Shown: positions 36,419 to 46,519, counted from the stretch's first letter. The stretch: DNA of 64,000 nucleotides from Rhodoblastus acidophilus (GCF_025961575.1 NZ_JAOQNX010000009.1:62001-126000); one strand, 5' to 3'. Notes: generated by a model not told the origin, from the sequence alone. Numbers and translations are program-made.

Positions 36419-37870
36419 GTGACGACGCTGATCCAAGCCTTCGCCGCCTTGCCGCCGGTCGCCGGCCATGGGCCGTGGCCGCGGCGGATGGTCGACGAGA
36501 CGATTTGGGAAGGTCTCGCCGAATGGCTGTCGAACGGCCACGGAACTTTTTTGAGCCTGTGGGGCGATTCCGAGGCGGTCCATATGGCCCTTCTCGACGC
36601 GCCCGAAGGCGTGTCCGTCGCCAGCCTCGCCTGCCGCCCCGGACGATTTTTTCCGTCCGTCGGCGCGCTGCACCCGCCGGCGATTCGTTTCGAGCGGGCC
36701 GTTCGCGACCTCTCCGGCCAAATTCCGTTTGACGCGCCCGACGCGCGGCCCTGGCTCGATCACAGCCAGCCCTATGCCTTTCTGGCGAGCGAGGGCGAGG
36801 GGCTGCACCAGATTCCCGTCGGCCCCGTCCATGCCGGCATTATCGAGCCCGGCCATTTCCGCTTCACCTGCAACGGCGAAACCATTGTTCGGCTGGAGGC
36901 GCGGCTCGGCTATGTCCACAAGGGCGTCGAAGCGCTGATGACGGGCGCAAACCTCGAACGCGCGGCGCTTCTGGCCGGGCGCTGTTCGGGCGACAGCACT
37001 GTCGCCTATGCAATCGCGTTTTCACGCGCCGTCGAGGCCGCGGGGGGCTTAAAGATTCCCGAGCGCGCGCATTGGCTGCGCGCGCTGATGGCGGAACTGG
37101 AGCGTCTGGCCAATCATCTCGGCGACATCGGCGCCGTCTGCAACGACGCCGCCTTCGCCTTGATGCTCGCCCATTGCTCCGTGTTGCGCGAAAAAGTTTT
37201 GCGCGCTTGCGCCGCCTGCTTTGGCCATCGGCTGATGATGGATTTGGTCGCGCCGGGCGGCGTGCGCGCCGATCTCGACGGCGAGGCGGCGTGGCGTCTG
37301 CAAGAGTTGATGGCCTCCATCCGCGCGGCCTTTCCGCAATTGGTCGAACTCTACGATTCCACCACGTCCCTGCAGGACCGCACCGTCGGAACGGGCGTGC
37401 TCAAGCCGGAGCTGGCGCGACAATATGGCGCCGGCGGTTTTGTCGGCCGCGCCTCCGGCCGCGCCTTCGACGCGCGGCGCGCCCTGCCCTATCCGCCCTA
37501 CGACCGCCTGCGTTTTTCGATCCCGGTCCTGACCGAAGGCGACGTCAACGCCCGCGTCTGGATTCGGATCAAGGACGTCGAACAAAGTCTTGGCCTGATC
37601 GAGCAAATTCTGGAGCGTCTGCCGACCGGCGACATTTTTGCGGAGCCCACCGCAATCACCGGCGAGGGTTTCGCCATGGTCGAAGGGTTTCGCGGCGACG
37701 TGCTGGTTTGGGTGCGCGTCAAAAACGGATTGGTCGAGCGCTGCCATTTGCGCGACCCCTCCTGGCTGCAATGGCCGCTGCTCGAAGCCGCCATCCAAGG
37801 CAACATCGTCGCCGACTTCCCGCTCTGCAACAAATCGTTCAACTGCTCCTATTCCGGGCACGACCTCTAG
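36419..37870 (+). CDS. hyfG: Ehr-type complex large subunit (HyfG/NuoCD-like) without [NiFe] ligands
   Basis: 483 residues from a GTG with GGAGG five bases upstream. An N-terminal NuoC-like part (about 1-130) is fused to a NuoD/HycE-like part (about 140-483). In true [NiFe]-hydrogenases two CxxC motifs bind the metal. Here the first site reads GRCSGDS (Cys189, then Asp192 where the second Cys should be), and the C-terminal site reads PLCNKSFNCSYSGHDL with no DPCxxC. The protein also ends there, with no peptide to be cut by a maturation protease. This is the pattern of Ehr (energy-converting hydrogenase-related) complexes, whose reaction is unknown. Confidence 0.88.
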   Translation: MTTLIQAFAALPPVAGHGPWPRRMVDETIWEGLAEWLSNGHGTFLSLWGDSEAVHMALLDAPEGVSVASLACRPGRFFPSVGALHPPAIRFERAVRDLSGQIPFDAPDARPWLDHSQPYAFLASEGEGLHQIPVGPVHAGIIEPGHFRFTCNGETIVRLEARLGYVHKGVEALMTGANLERAALLAGRCSGDSTVAYAIAFSRAVEAAGGLKIPERAHWLRALMAELERLANHLGDIGAVCNDAAFALMLAHCSVLREKVLRACAACFGHRLMMDLVAPGGVRADLDGEAAWRLQELMASIRAAFPQLVELYDSTTSLQDRTVGTGVLKPELARQYGAGGFVGRASGRAFDARRALPYPPYDRLRFSIPVLTEGDVNARVWIRIKDVEQSLGLIEQILERLPTGDIFAEPTAITGEGFAMVEGFRGDVLVWVRVKNGLVERCHLRDPSWLQWPLLEAAIQGNIVADFPLCNKSFNCSYSGHDL

Positions 37871-37878
37871 GTCTTTTC

Positions 37879-38388
37879 ATGCGCAAGCTGTTGTTCCAGA
37901 CCGTCGCCAAAAAGCCGCTCACCGAGCCGACGCCCGTCGCCGACGACCCGGAACTGCTGGCGCTCGCCCAAAAACTGAAACAAAAAATCGACGCGACATT
38001 CGCCGGCAGCCTGGCGATCCGCGCTGTGGATGCGGGATCGTGCAACGGCTGCGAACTGGAAATCCACGCGCTCAATAACCCGCTCTACGATCTCGAGCGC
38101 TTCGGGCTGAAATTCGTGGCCTCTCCGCGCCACGCCGACGTCCTCCTGGTGACCGGTCCGGTCACCCAAAATATGCGCGAGGCCTTGCAGCGCACCTATG
38201 ACGCCACGCCCGCGCCGAAATGGGTCGTCGCCATGGGCGCCTGCGCCGGAGACGGCGGCGTTTTCGCGGAAAGCCCGGACTGCCTGGGCGGCGTCGAAAA
38301 GGTCGTTCCCGTGGACCTCTTCATTCCCGGCTGTCCACCGACGCCGTTGACGCTGATAAAGGGTTTTTTGGCGCTGGTCGGCGCCTGA
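37879..38388 (+). CDS. hyfI: Ehr-type complex small subunit (HyfI/NuoB-like)
   Basis: 169 residues from the ATG at 37879, eight bases after the large-subunit stop. The four cysteines of the N2-type [4Fe-4S] cluster are intact: Cys55 and Cys58 (SCNGCE), Cys122 (GACAGDGG) and Cys152 (PGCPPTP). In complex I this cluster passes electrons to quinone. With an intact proximal cluster but no [NiFe] site, the complex is likely to use another acceptor or donor. Last gene of the operon; no NuoI/HyfH-type ferredoxin subunit follows. Confidence 0.93.
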   Translation: MRKLLFQTVAKKPLTEPTPVADDPELLALAQKLKQKIDATFAGSLAIRAVDAGSCNGCELEIHALNNPLYDLERFGLKFVASPRHADVLLVTGPVTQNMREALQRTYDATPAPKWVVAMGACAGDGGVFAESPDCLGGVEKVVPVDLFIPGCPPTPLTLIKGFLALVGA

Positions 38389-38505
38389 CGCGACATCGAT
38401 CGGGCGACCGCCCGCGACAATGAAACGACGGCAAGCATAGGTTCTCTGTGCCCCGCCGCAGGGGAGGCCGGGGGGCTAGAAAACCTAGATCTCAGCGGAC
38501 GACGA

Positions 38506-38979
38506 TCACTCCGCCGCCGCGCGCCGCGCCCGGGCGCCGCCCGCATAGAGCACGCCGAGGGCCGCGCTTTCGATGGCCTGGACGATCAGCGCATCCTTGG
38601 ACAGGTAGCCGGTGATGCCCGCCCGGAAACCGCAGCGGCGCACTTCCGGCGTGTCGAGCCCCGTCAGCAGCACCACGGGAAGATTGTATTTGTGCTGGAA
38701 TTCCTGGATCAGCGGGATCGAGGTTTCCTGGCCCAGCCAATAGTCGACGATGGCGAGATCATAGTGAGCGCGCCCCGCGGACGCCTTGGCTTCGCCGCTC
38801 GAACCGCATTGCGTGAAATGCAGGTCGAGCTGTTCGCCGCCGCGCGCCGCGCGCATGATCAGCTCGCGGTCGATCGGATCGTCGTCGACGAGAAGCACCC
38901 GCACCGTCTCGCGCAAAGGCTGCGCCAGATAGTCAAAATCCGCGTCGACATCCATGTCTGTTTGCCGGACTGCCGTCAT
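38506..38979 (-). CDS. Single-domain response regulator (third gene of hybrid-kinase operon)
   Basis: 157 residues from the ATG at 38979 behind GGGGGAG; the frame is open further upstream but the ribosome site fixes the start. REC domain (about 25-145) with the acidic pocket LLVDDDP, phospho-acceptor Asp79 (AIVDYWLG) and Lys in YLSKDA. An acidic N-terminal extension and an Arg/Ala-rich tail flank it; there is no output domain. It lies 50 bases downstream of a second response regulator and is likely a phosphorylation partner of the large kinase upstream. Confidence 0.9.
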   Translation of the reverse strand: MTAVRQTDMDVDADFDYLAQPLRETVRVLLVDDDPIDRELIMRAARGGEQLDLHFTQCGSSGEAKASAGRAHYDLAIVDYWLGQETSIPLIQEFQHKYNLPVVLLTGLDTPEVRRCGFRAGITGYLSKDALIVQAIESAALGVLYAGGARARRAAAE

Positions 38980-39029
38980 TGCACTCCCCCAAAAATTTGC
39001 CTCAAACCCCTCCGCGCCGCGCGAAAAGC

Positions 39030-39527
39030 TCACGCGTCGAACTTCGGCGCGCCGTCCTGCGCGCGCTTGGCCTCGGGCGCCGGCGGCAGATTCGCCCAGC
39101 GCACAATGTCCAGAATTTCACGAACGATTTGCGTCAACTCTTTCATCGTGTTCGGCTTGACGAAAATACGCGTCGCGCCGAGATCCATGGCGGCGGAATG
39201 CACCGTTTCCGTCGCCGTGGTGGTCAGGACGAAAATCGGCAATTCGCGCAAATCGAGGGAATGCCGCACCGCGCGCAAAACCCCGACGCCGTCGAGCCTA
39301 GGCATGTTGATGTCGAGGATCACCGCCGCCGGCAATTCCGCGAGCAAATCTCTACGCGACAACAAGGCCAGCGCGTCCACGCCATTGTCGACCCGCCCGC
39401 ACTCGATATGCGACCCCGCGCCCCAACCGATCCGATTGAGGGCGCTTTTCATCAGGAAGACGTCGTCGTCGTCGTCATCCACGATGAGGATGTAGGGTGA
39501 CTTCGCGTGGCCGGCGACTTCGAGCAT
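39030..39527 (-). CDS. Single-domain response regulator (Rcp1-like)
   Basis: 165 residues from the ATG at 39527 behind GAGGGA. REC domain with IVDDDDDDVFLMK, phospho-acceptor Asp72 (ILDINMPRLDG) and Lys in IFVKPNTM; this DDDDD start and NMPRLDG signature is typical of Rcp1-type regulators paired with phytochrome-like or PAS/GAF kinases. No output domain, so it probably acts by protein contact or phosphate relay. Second gene after the hybrid kinase. Confidence 0.92.
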   Translation of the reverse strand: MLEVAGHAKSPYILIVDDDDDDVFLMKSALNRIGWGAGSHIECGRVDNGVDALALLSRRDLLAELPAAVILDINMPRLDGVGVLRAVRHSLDLRELPIFVLTTTATETVHSAAMDLGATRIFVKPNTMKELTQIVREILDIVRWANLPPAPEAKRAQDGAPKFDA

Positions 39528-39684
39528 TGGGAATCCCTCAACCGGCGAAACGCCGCCGCCCCACGCACGCAACCGACTCACGAATCAGATGGCCACCAAC
39601 CAGTTTTATCAATTCTAAATCAAAAGTTAATACACGCAAGCGTTGCACTGATCCGACGAAGGTTGCATCCCCCGCCGGGCGGAG

Positions 39685-42600
39685 CTAGTCCGCCGGACCC
39701 ACCACATCCTGCGCCGGGATGACCACGGCGAAAGTCGAGCCGACGCCGGGCTCGCTCTCGACCGAAAGCGTCCAGCCGCGCCGGTCGCACACCGACTTGC
39801 AGATGGCGAGGCCGAGGCCCGAGCCGGCGATCTTGCTGCGCGGCATCAGCCGGGTGAAGGGCTGGAAGATCAGCGCCTGCTGCGACGCCTCGATGCCGCG
39901 GCCATTGTCGCGCACGCGCAGCACGCAATCGCCATGCGTCTCGATCAGCGCGGTGATCGCCACGCGCGGATCTTCTTCCGCGCGACGGTATTTGATCGCA
40001 TTGGAGACGAGATTGCGGACCAGCTGCTGGACGCCGGTGAGGTCGCCGCGGATCACCGGCAGGCCGGCGCTGACGACGATGGCGGCATTGGACCGGATCG
40101 AGGCGTCGAGTTCGCTCACCACCTCGCCGACCACCGAATCGAGCGAAATGTCCTCGGTCTCGGCCTGGGCGTTGTTGGCGTAGGAGAAGGCCAGGATGTT
40201 GTGCACGAGGTCGCGCATCCGCACCGCCGCGTCGGTCATCACCTCCAGGCAATGGCGCCCTTCGGCGTTGAGCAAAGCGCCATGCTCGTCGACCAGAATC
40301 TTGCCGAACACGCTGATCTTGCGCAGCGGCTCCTGGAGGTCGTGCGAGGCCACATGGGCGAATTTCTCCAGCCCCTCATTGGCGCTGGCGAGACGCATGT
40401 TGGCGCGCTGCAGCTCCTCCTGCGCGCGGTTGCGGGCGGTGACATCGACGAGCACGCAGAGATAGGACAGTTCCGGCTCGGTCTCGGTCTCGGCGAAAGC
40501 GGAGAACTCGACCTCGATCACCGTCTGGTCGCTGGCGACCAGACGCAAGGGAACACCCTGGCAATAGCCGGCCTCGCTGAGCGACGGCAGCAGTTCGCCG
40601 ACCAGGGTTTCGCGCGAGTCCGCGTCGAGCAGGTCGCAGATGTCGTGGCCGATGACGGCGTCGCGCGCCCGTCCGGTCTTGTCGAGCAAGGCGTCGCTGG
40701 CGACGACAATGCTGCGGTCGGCGAGGAAGGAGCACATCATCACCGGCGTGTGGCGGTAGAGCCGCTCGAACCGGACCTGGCTGGCGTCCAGCGCCGCATT
40801 GGCCGCCGACAGCGCGATCTCGCGCGCCTTGAGCTGGGTGATGTCGCTGGTGACGATCAGCAGCATGGCGTTCTCGTCGCCGGCGGCGTCGCGATAGGGA
40901 ATGCGATCCGTCGAGGTCCAGCGCACCGCCCCGTCGGCGTCGGTGGCTTGCGTCAGCACATTGGTGCTGGCGCGGCCCGTCGTCAGCGCCTCCTCATTAT
41001 GGGCGCGCCAGTCGGCGTCGAGCGGCGCCAGCACGCTGTCAATGTCCATGCCGACGACATCGTCCGGCGAGAGGCCCACGGTGGACGCGGCCGCCCGATT
41101 GGCGCGCAGCACGCGGCGGTCGGCGTCGATCAGCCAGATCGACTGCGGCACGCTGTTGAACAGCAGGCGCAGCTTGCTCTCGTTGCGCAGCAGCGCCTGA
41201 TGGGCGTTGTGCGCCTCGATCTTGAGCCCGATCCATTGGGCGATCTGCTTGACGAAGCCGCGCTGGATGTTGGTGAGCGGCCCGAATTTCGGCCCGGCGT
41301 CGGAAAAGAAGCTGACGGCGGCATAGACCTTGCCGTTGGTTTGCGGGCGTATGCCGATATAGGTGGCCGAGCCCTGCTCCGTTTCGACCAGCTCGGCGCG
41401 TCCGTCGCGCAGGCTGATATGGGCGCCGTCGAGCACGATCTCGCAGAGGTCGCCATCCTCGGGACAAGTGGCGTGGGCCTCGGCGCCCGGCGCGATCTGC
41501 GGCCAGCTGGTCCCCTCCGGCGCACAGAACCGGCAGGTCCCCGCCGCCGGCGTGCCGCAGGCGCGGTTGCACAGATCATGGGGCAGCCAGACCGGCGTGC
41601 CCGGCGCGAGCCCGTCGTCCGGCCCGCCGACCACGCCGATGACGCGATGATGGTCGCCCGCGACCTCGGTGGCGAGCGCGCGGTCGAGGCCGAGAATGCG
41701 CAGGCCGATCTCCAGGGCGGGCCGGATCGCCTCCTGCACCGGCAGATTGAGGTCGCCCTCGATCGCCGAAAGTTCTTTGAGCGCCGCGACATGGCGGACC
41801 TGCTCCGAGACGTCGCGCCCGCAGGCGACATAGGCGATGGTCGCCCCCTCGTCGTCCTGGACGGGGGCAAAAATCACCGTGCGCCAGATCTCGCCGCCGT
41901 CGGCGCGCTGGCGATGGATCAGGGTTTCGTACTTTCGCTCGGTCTTGAGCGCCTCGATGGCGGCGCGCACGTGCGGCAGAGTTTCCGGCGCCAGCGTCTC
42001 CAGCACGTCGAACACGTCGCGATCGACCAGAGCGGAGGGCGAGGTGTCGTAGACGGCGGCGAACACCTGATTGCAGAAGGTGATGCGGTTGGTGCGCGCG
42101 TCCCAGCTCACCAGCGAATCCTGCATCGAGGCGAGAATGGTGCGCTGGCGCCGGTCGAGTTCGCGCACCTGCGCCTGGGCGCGCTTGAGCTTGTCGATAT
42201 CGACCAGCGTCACCACCGAGCCCTGCATGTCCTCGCCGTCCACCCGATAGGGCAGGATGCGCAACAAATAGCCGCGCCCGCCGACGCTGACCTCTTTTTC
42301 GCACATTTCGCGCGTCTCGGAGACGCGGTCGAGCAGCGCGTGAAAATCGGCATTGTCGAAGCGCACGGTGATGTGCGAGATCGGCCGCCCCACGTCATGG
42401 GGAATTAGGTTGAAGGCCTGCGCGGCGGCCGGCGTATAGCGGCGCACATGCTTCTTGTCGTCGAGGAAGATGGTGCCGATCTCGGTCGCCTTGAGCAGGT
42501 GCTCCATGTCGAGCGTCACCTGGATCAGCTCGTCGATCTTGCGCTGGTGCTCCGAGGTGACGGAATAGAGCTCCTCGTTGACGGAATGCAGCTCCTCGTT

Positions 42601-44757
42601 GGTCGACTGCAATTCCTCGTTCGAGGCCATCAGCTCCTCGTTGGTGGATTGCAGCTCCTCATTGCTGGTGGCGAGCTCCTCGATGGCCGATTGCAGGTTT
42701 TCTTCGGTGGATTGCAGCTCGTCGAGCAGGCCCTGGTTGCGGCGGCGCAACTCCAAAACCTCGTCGGCGGTGGACGCCGATTCCACCGCCGGCGCTTCCG
42801 GCTCGGCCGCCTTGGGCTTCTCCTCGCGGGTCTCGATGGTCAGCAGCAGGAAATCGCTCACCCCCTCGGTTTCGGACACGGGCTCGATCGACACCAGTTC
42901 GACGCGCTCGCCGGCCTCGGTCTCCCGCCTGATGCTGCGGCGGAATTTCGGGAACGGCATCCGCGCCTGCGCGCCAAGCCCGTTGGCGACCACCAGCGCC
43001 AGTTCGCGCGGCAGCATGTCGGCGATCTTTTGCGTGAAAACGCCCGGCTTCAGGTCGATATATTTGGAGGCGTCGCCAAAGATGTGCAGCAGCGTTCCAT
43101 CGCGCGACAACAAGAATCCGGGCGGGGCGAAGCGGGCGAGCAATTCCTTCAGCGCGGCGAAAGTGGCGCGCGACACGTCCCGCGACGGCGCGAGCCCGCG
43201 CGTCGCGTCGGCGGCGCGCGGCGCTCCGGCGTGGCTGGTGTGCAGGCCGCGCGGCGTCAGCACGCCGGTCGGCAACAGCCTGATGTCGCGCGTCTTGGTG
43301 AAGATGCGCCATTTCTGGTTCACCGTCTTGAACTCGCCGGCGACATCGCCGAGCGATTCACTCGGGCCGAGGAAAGCCACGCCGCCCGGAACCAGGCAGA
43401 AGTGGAACAGGTTGAGCGCGAATTTCTGGGCGTCCTCGTCGAAATAGATCAGCACATTGCGGCAGGTGAGCAGATCGATGCGCGCGAACGGCGGGTCCTT
43501 GAGAATATTGTGCTGGCTGAAGACGATCAGGCGACGGATGCTCTTTCGGATGCGCACCTGGTCGCCTTCGCGCTCGAAATAGCGTTCGACATGCTCAGCC
43601 GGCAGCCCCGCGACCGCCGAAGCCGGATAGAGCCCCGCCGAAGCCACGGCCAGCGTCTGCGCATGGATGTCGGTGGCGAGAATTTTTAAGTTGAGCCGCT
43701 TGCCGAGCGCTTCCGCGGCCTCGGCGAAACAGATGGCGATCGAATAGGCCTCCTCGCCCGAGGAACAGCCGGCCACCCAGACGCGAATCTCGCGCTCGTC
43801 GGCGATTCGCTCCACCAGCGGCTTGACCACCTGTTCGATCAGCGCGTCGAACGCCTCGGCGTCGCGGAAGAAGGCGGTGACGTCGACCAGCAGGTCGTTG
43901 AAGAGATTGGCGACCTCCCCGCGGTTGATCGCCAGGAAATCGGCGTAATCGACCAGGCTCAGGCAGCCGACCAGCCCCATGCGCCGGCGGATGCGGCGCT
44001 CCATGGTCGGATGTTTGTAGACGCTGAAGTCGATGTCGTAGCGCGACTTGATGATCGAGAAAATGGTGGCGAACGGGTCCGCCTCCAGCAGGAGCTCGTG
44101 GCGGGGCTGCTGCGGGGCCTCTCCGGCGAGGCGCTCAACGATCAGGCCGGGGAGTTTTTCCGGCGCGGCGACCCCGTCGGCGAGGTTTTTCGCCAGCACC
44201 GAGGAGGGCATCGAATCGAATTTGGCGCTGGACGGCTCCTGCACGAACACGCCGCCGCCCGCCTTCCTGATGGCTTCGCAGCCCTTGGTGCCGTCCGACC
44301 CCGTGCCCGAAAGAATCACGCCGATGGCGCGCGCGCCGAATTCGGTCGCGGCCGAGGCGAAGAAGGAATTGATCGGCAGGTTGAGGCCGCCGACCTTTTC
44401 GGAGGGAAACAGCCGGAACCTCCCGCTCTCCAGCCGCATCTCCTGGCGCGCGGGATTGAGATAGATGACGTTCGGCTCGATCGGCATGCCCGTCTCGGCC
44501 TTGCGAATCGGCAACGCCGAATGCCGGGACAGCAGCTCGTCCATCATGGAGCGGAAATTCGGGTCGAGATGCTGGATGACGACGTAGGCCGCCCCGGTGT
44601 CGTTGGGGACGAAGTCGAAGAATTTTTCCAAAGCGTCGAGGCCGCCGGCGCTCGCGCCAATGGCGATCACCGCCAATGGCGGCTCCGCCGCCTTGGCCCG
44701 GCGCCTGCCTCCGGCCTGCGCCCCCCGCTTCGTCGATTGACCCGGTTCCTTCACCAA
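39685..44757 (-). CDS. CheB-CheR-PAS/GAF-histidine kinase fusion
   Basis: 1690 residues, cytoplasmic. In order: a CheB methylesterase domain without receiver (about 28-205; catalytic Ser36, His63 and Asp155 in GASAGG, IQHLDP, GTGSDG); a CheR methyltransferase (about 230-490; SAM motif [12 protein letters not shown]); a Glu/Leu-rich coiled coil of repeated LQSTNEEL units (about 655-730); PAS domains; a GAF-like domain (about 1010-1175) with a six-cysteine insertion (Cys1063, 1067, 1075, 1078, 1098, 1105); two more PAS-like regions; then HisKA (His1472 in ASHDLQEP) and HATPase ([17 protein letters not shown]). Two response regulators follow. It probably links receptor-methylation chemistry to phosphorelay; the signal is unknown. 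Confidence 0.92.
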   Translation of the reverse strand: MVKEPGQSTKRGAQAGGRRRAKAAEPPLAVIAIGASAGGLDALEKFFDFVPNDTGAAYVVIQHLDPNFRSMMDELLSRHSALPIRKAETGMPIEPNVIYLNPARQEMRLESGRFRLFPSEKVGGLNLPINSFFASAATEFGARAIGVILSGTGSDGTKGCEAIRKAGGGVFVQEPSSAKFDSMPSSVLAKNLADGVAAPEKLPGLIVERLAGEAPQQPRHELLLEADPFATIFSIIKSRYDIDFSVYKHPTMERRIRRRMGLVGCLSLVDYADFLAINRGEVANLFNDLLVDVTAFFRDAEAFDALIEQVVKPLVERIADEREIRVWVAGCSSGEEAYSIAICFAEAAEALGKRLNLKILATDIHAQTLAVASAGLYPASAVAGLPAEHVERYFEREGDQVRIRKSIRRLIVFSQHNILKDPPFARIDLLTCRNVLIYFDEDAQKFALNLFHFCLVPGGVAFLGPSESLGDVAGEFKTVNQKWRIFTKTRDIRLLPTGVLTPRGLHTSHAGAPRAADATRGLAPSRDVSRATFAALKELLARFAPPGFLLSRDGTLLHIFGDASKYIDLKPGVFTQKIADMLPRELALVVANGLGAQARMPFPKFRRSIRRETEAGERVELVSIEPVSETEGVSDFLLLTIETREEKPKAAEPEAPAVESASTADEVLELRRRNQGLLDELQSTEENLQSAIEELATSNEELQSTNEELMASNEELQSTNEELHSVNEELYSVTSEHQRKIDELIQVTLDMEHLLKATEIGTIFLDDKKHVRRYTPAAAQAFNLIPHDVGRPISHITVRFDNADFHALLDRVSETREMCEKEVSVGGRGYLLRILPYRVDGEDMQGSVVTLVDIDKLKRAQAQVRELDRRQRTILASMQDSLVSWDARTNRITFCNQVFAAVYDTSPSALVDRDVFDVLETLAPETLPHVRAAIEALKTERKYETLIHRQRADGGEIWRTVIFAPVQDDEGATIAYVACGRDVSEQVRHVAALKELSAIEGDLNLPVQEAIRPALEIGLRILGLDRALATEVAGDHHRVIGVVGGPDDGLAPGTPVWLPHDLCNRACGTPAAGTCRFCAPEGTSWPQIAPGAEAHATCPEDGDLCEIVLDGAHISLRDGRAELVETEQGSATYIGIRPQTNGKVYAAVSFFSDAGPKFGPLTNIQRGFVKQIAQWIGLKIEAHNAHQALLRNESKLRLLFNSVPQSIWLIDADRRVLRANRAAASTVGLSPDDVVGMDIDSVLAPLDADWRAHNEEALTTGRASTNVLTQATDADGAVRWTSTDRIPYRDAAGDENAMLLIVTSDITQLKAREIALSAANAALDASQVRFERLYRHTPVMMCSFLADRSIVVASDALLDKTGRARDAVIGHDICDLLDADSRETLVGELLPSLSEAGYCQGVPLRLVASDQTVIEVEFSAFAETETEPELSYLCVLVDVTARNRAQEELQRANMRLASANEGLEKFAHVASHDLQEPLRKISVFGKILVDEHGALLNAEGRHCLEVMTDAAVRMRDLVHNILAFSYANNAQAETEDISLDSVVGEVVSELDASIRSNAAIVVSAGLPVIRGDLTGVQQLVRNLVSNAIKYRRAEEDPRVAITALIETHGDCVLRVRDNGRGIEASQQALIFQPFTRLMPRSKIAGSGLGLAICKSVCDRRGWTLSVESEPGVGSTFAVVIPAQDVVGPAD

Positions 44758-45371
44758 CCCCGCCTCCCGCCTGACGAGGTGTGTTCGTCACGCCGCGCGG
44801 TTCAAGATAACGAGGCGCCGAGGCAAATCAATTCGGAAGACCAAGGACTCCCCGGGCGCTAACGTCGCGGGGGTCGGGCGGCGGCGCGTTCTCCCCGGAA
44901 CCGCCGGCAAACCGAGCTTTTTCCGCGGACGTTTCCGCGCGGACGTTCGGTCATAGGTTTGACCAAGATCAGAACGCCGCGCCGGCCCCTGCGGCCTCTC
45001 CCGGCCACAATTGATTCGATAGAATGGGGCGCAAAAGTGTTAACACTCTCTTAACAACTGTGTGTGGCCGCCGAATCACTGTCAATATGCTGATTCCGGG
45101 TCGTGGCGAAAAGACGGTTAAATTTGTAACAGGGCCGTAAGAAAGTTTGATTTGGTTTGACAGGGGGGCGCGGTTACCTTCTAGACGTGGCGCAGCGCAT
45201 TGCGCCGCCGCCGCTCCAGAGCGACCGGGCCGCAAGGGCTCGCGCAGGCTGGGGCCGATGAGAAAAAGTCCGGCGCGCCACCTTCGGGATCAGTGTCCCC
45301 CAAAAATGTGGCGATAGCCGGTCAAAAGCGGAACGCTCCCGCGAATCTGGCGGGGCGAAAAAAAGATCGGG
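44758..45371. other. 614-base intergenic region before lpxC
   Basis: No convincing gene on either strand. Noticed inside: a direct repeat CGCGGACGTT (near 44924 and 44938), a CtrA-type TTAA-N7-TTAA site (45040-45054) and a TTGACA hexamer (45157-45162) as possible -35 of an lpxC promoter, although its -10 is poor. The bases 44985-45200 are clearly more AT-rich than the surroundings, as expected for a promoter region. Confidence 0.6.
45040..45054. promoter_or_regulatory. CtrA-type binding site upstream of lpxC
   Basis: TTAA-CACTCTC-TTAA, followed by C, is a perfect full CtrA box (TTAA-N7-TTAAC) of alphaproteobacteria. It lies about 320 bases before lpxC. CtrA is the cell-cycle master regulator and controls division and envelope genes in this class. 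Occupancy is inferred from the match. Confidence 0.55.
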
Positions 45372-46322
45372 ATGCGAATGAAGTCGACCCAACAGACCAC
45401 GCTTCGGAACCGCGTCGTCGTCTCCGGAGGCATCGGGGTTCACTCGGGCAAGCCCGTCCGCCTCGTCCTCAACCCCGCCGAAGCCAATGTCGGCCTCGTG
45501 TTCCAGCGCACCGGCCTCGCCAATGGCGCCAGCCGCCGGATCGAAGCCCGCCACACCAAGGTCACCATGACCGACCTGTGCACGGTGATCGGCGAAGAGG
45601 GCAAAAATCTCGTCGCCACCATCGAACATCTGGTCGCCGCGCTGCGCGGATTGAATGTCGACAATTGCCTGATCGAAGTCGACGGCCCGGAAACCCCGAT
45701 CATGGACGGCTCCGCCGCCGCTTTCGTCGAAGCCATCGACAGCGTCGGCCTCACCACCCTGGAAGCGCCCCGCCGCTTCATCAAGATTCTCAAAAAGGTC
45801 CGAATCGAGCACGGCCGCGGCTATTCCGAACTGCGCCCCGCCGACGAAGGTTTTCGGCTCGATGTCGAAATCGATTTCGACAATCCGGTGATCGGCCGCC
45901 AGCGCAAAATTCTCGACCTGGAGCCGCAGGCCTTCCGCCGCGAACTCGCCCGCGCCCGCACCTTCGGTTTCCTCTCCGACGTGGAAAAACTCACCAAAAT
46001 GGGTTTTGCCCTCGGCGCCTCCCTGGAAAATTCCGTCGGCATCGACGGCGACCGCATCCTCAACCCCGAGGGTCTGCGCTATGCCGACGAATTCGTCCGG
46101 CACAAGATGCTCGACGCGGTCGGCGATCTGGCGCTGGCCGGCGCGCCGCTGATCGGCGCCTACCAGTCCTATTGCGGCGGCCACAAGATGAATGTCGCCG
46201 TGCTCGACGCCCTGTTCGCCGACAAAAGCGCCTGGCGTTTCGTCGAGGCCCCGGTTCCTCAGAATCGCGAAGGCGCCCGCGCCGACCTGCGCGCCCCCGC
46301 CTTCCTGCCGGAACGCAACTGA
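45372..46322 (+). CDS. lpxC: UDP-3-O-acyl-N-acetylglucosamine deacetylase
   Basis: 316 residues. Zinc enzyme of the committed step of lipid A synthesis. Zinc ligands His86 (EHLVAAL), His244 and Asp248 (RHKMLDAVGD), and catalytic His271 (CGGHKM) are present, as is the PIMDGSAAAF segment. A second in-frame ATG two codons on is an alternative start. In many alphaproteobacteria lpxC follows ftsZ; here the upstream neighbour is the hybrid kinase on the other strand. A good terminator follows. Confidence 0.96.
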   Translation: MRMKSTQQTTLRNRVVVSGGIGVHSGKPVRLVLNPAEANVGLVFQRTGLANGASRRIEARHTKVTMTDLCTVIGEEGKNLVATIEHLVAALRGLNVDNCLIEVDGPETPIMDGSAAAFVEAIDSVGLTTLEAPRRFIKILKKVRIEHGRGYSELRPADEGFRLDVEIDFDNPVIGRQRKILDLEPQAFRRELARARTFGFLSDVEKLTKMGFALGASLENSVGIDGDRILNPEGLRYADEFVRHKMLDAVGDLALAGAPLIGAYQSYCGGHKMNVAVLDALFADKSAWRFVEAPVPQNREGARADLRAPAFLPERN

Positions 46323-46341
46323 AGCTTTTTCGCTCCACAGC

Positions 46342-46372
46342 AAAGGCGCCGCCGCAAGGCCGGCGCCTTTTG
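46342..46372 (+). terminator. Rho-independent terminator of lpxC
   Basis: Arms AAAGGCGCCG (46342-46351) and CGGCGCCTTT (46361-46370) form a perfect 10-bp stem with a 9-base loop, ending in TTTT. It lies about 20 bases after the lpxC stop. Confidence 0.8.
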
Positions 46373-46519
46373 CATGCCGTCCTCATTCCTGAAGACGAGG
46401 ACGCGCGGCGCGACTTAAATTCGCCGTAAAAGCCCGGCTTTTGTGGCAGCGCGCCGCTATAGCCTCACGGCGCGACATCCGTTACAAGCGCCAAGACCGC
46501 CAAACCTGTCCAGAGCCTC

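Noticed and set aside
36419-38388. A functional group 4 [NiFe]-hydrogenase or formate hydrogenlyase
   Set aside because: Both CxxC nickel-iron motifs are missing from the large subunit, there is no C-terminal processing peptide, and no hyp maturation genes are in the window. The formate dehydrogenase 30 kb away is the soluble NAD type.
39601-39620. A third Irr box (TTCTAAA half-site before the response regulators)
   Set aside because: Only the right half matches; the left half (GTTTTAT) does not fit the consensus, and the genes are not iron-related.
45157-45185. A confident housekeeping promoter for lpxC
   Set aside because: The TTGACA hexamer is good, but the hexamer at 17 bases (TCTAGA) is a poor -10, so it is only mentioned within the intergenic entry.
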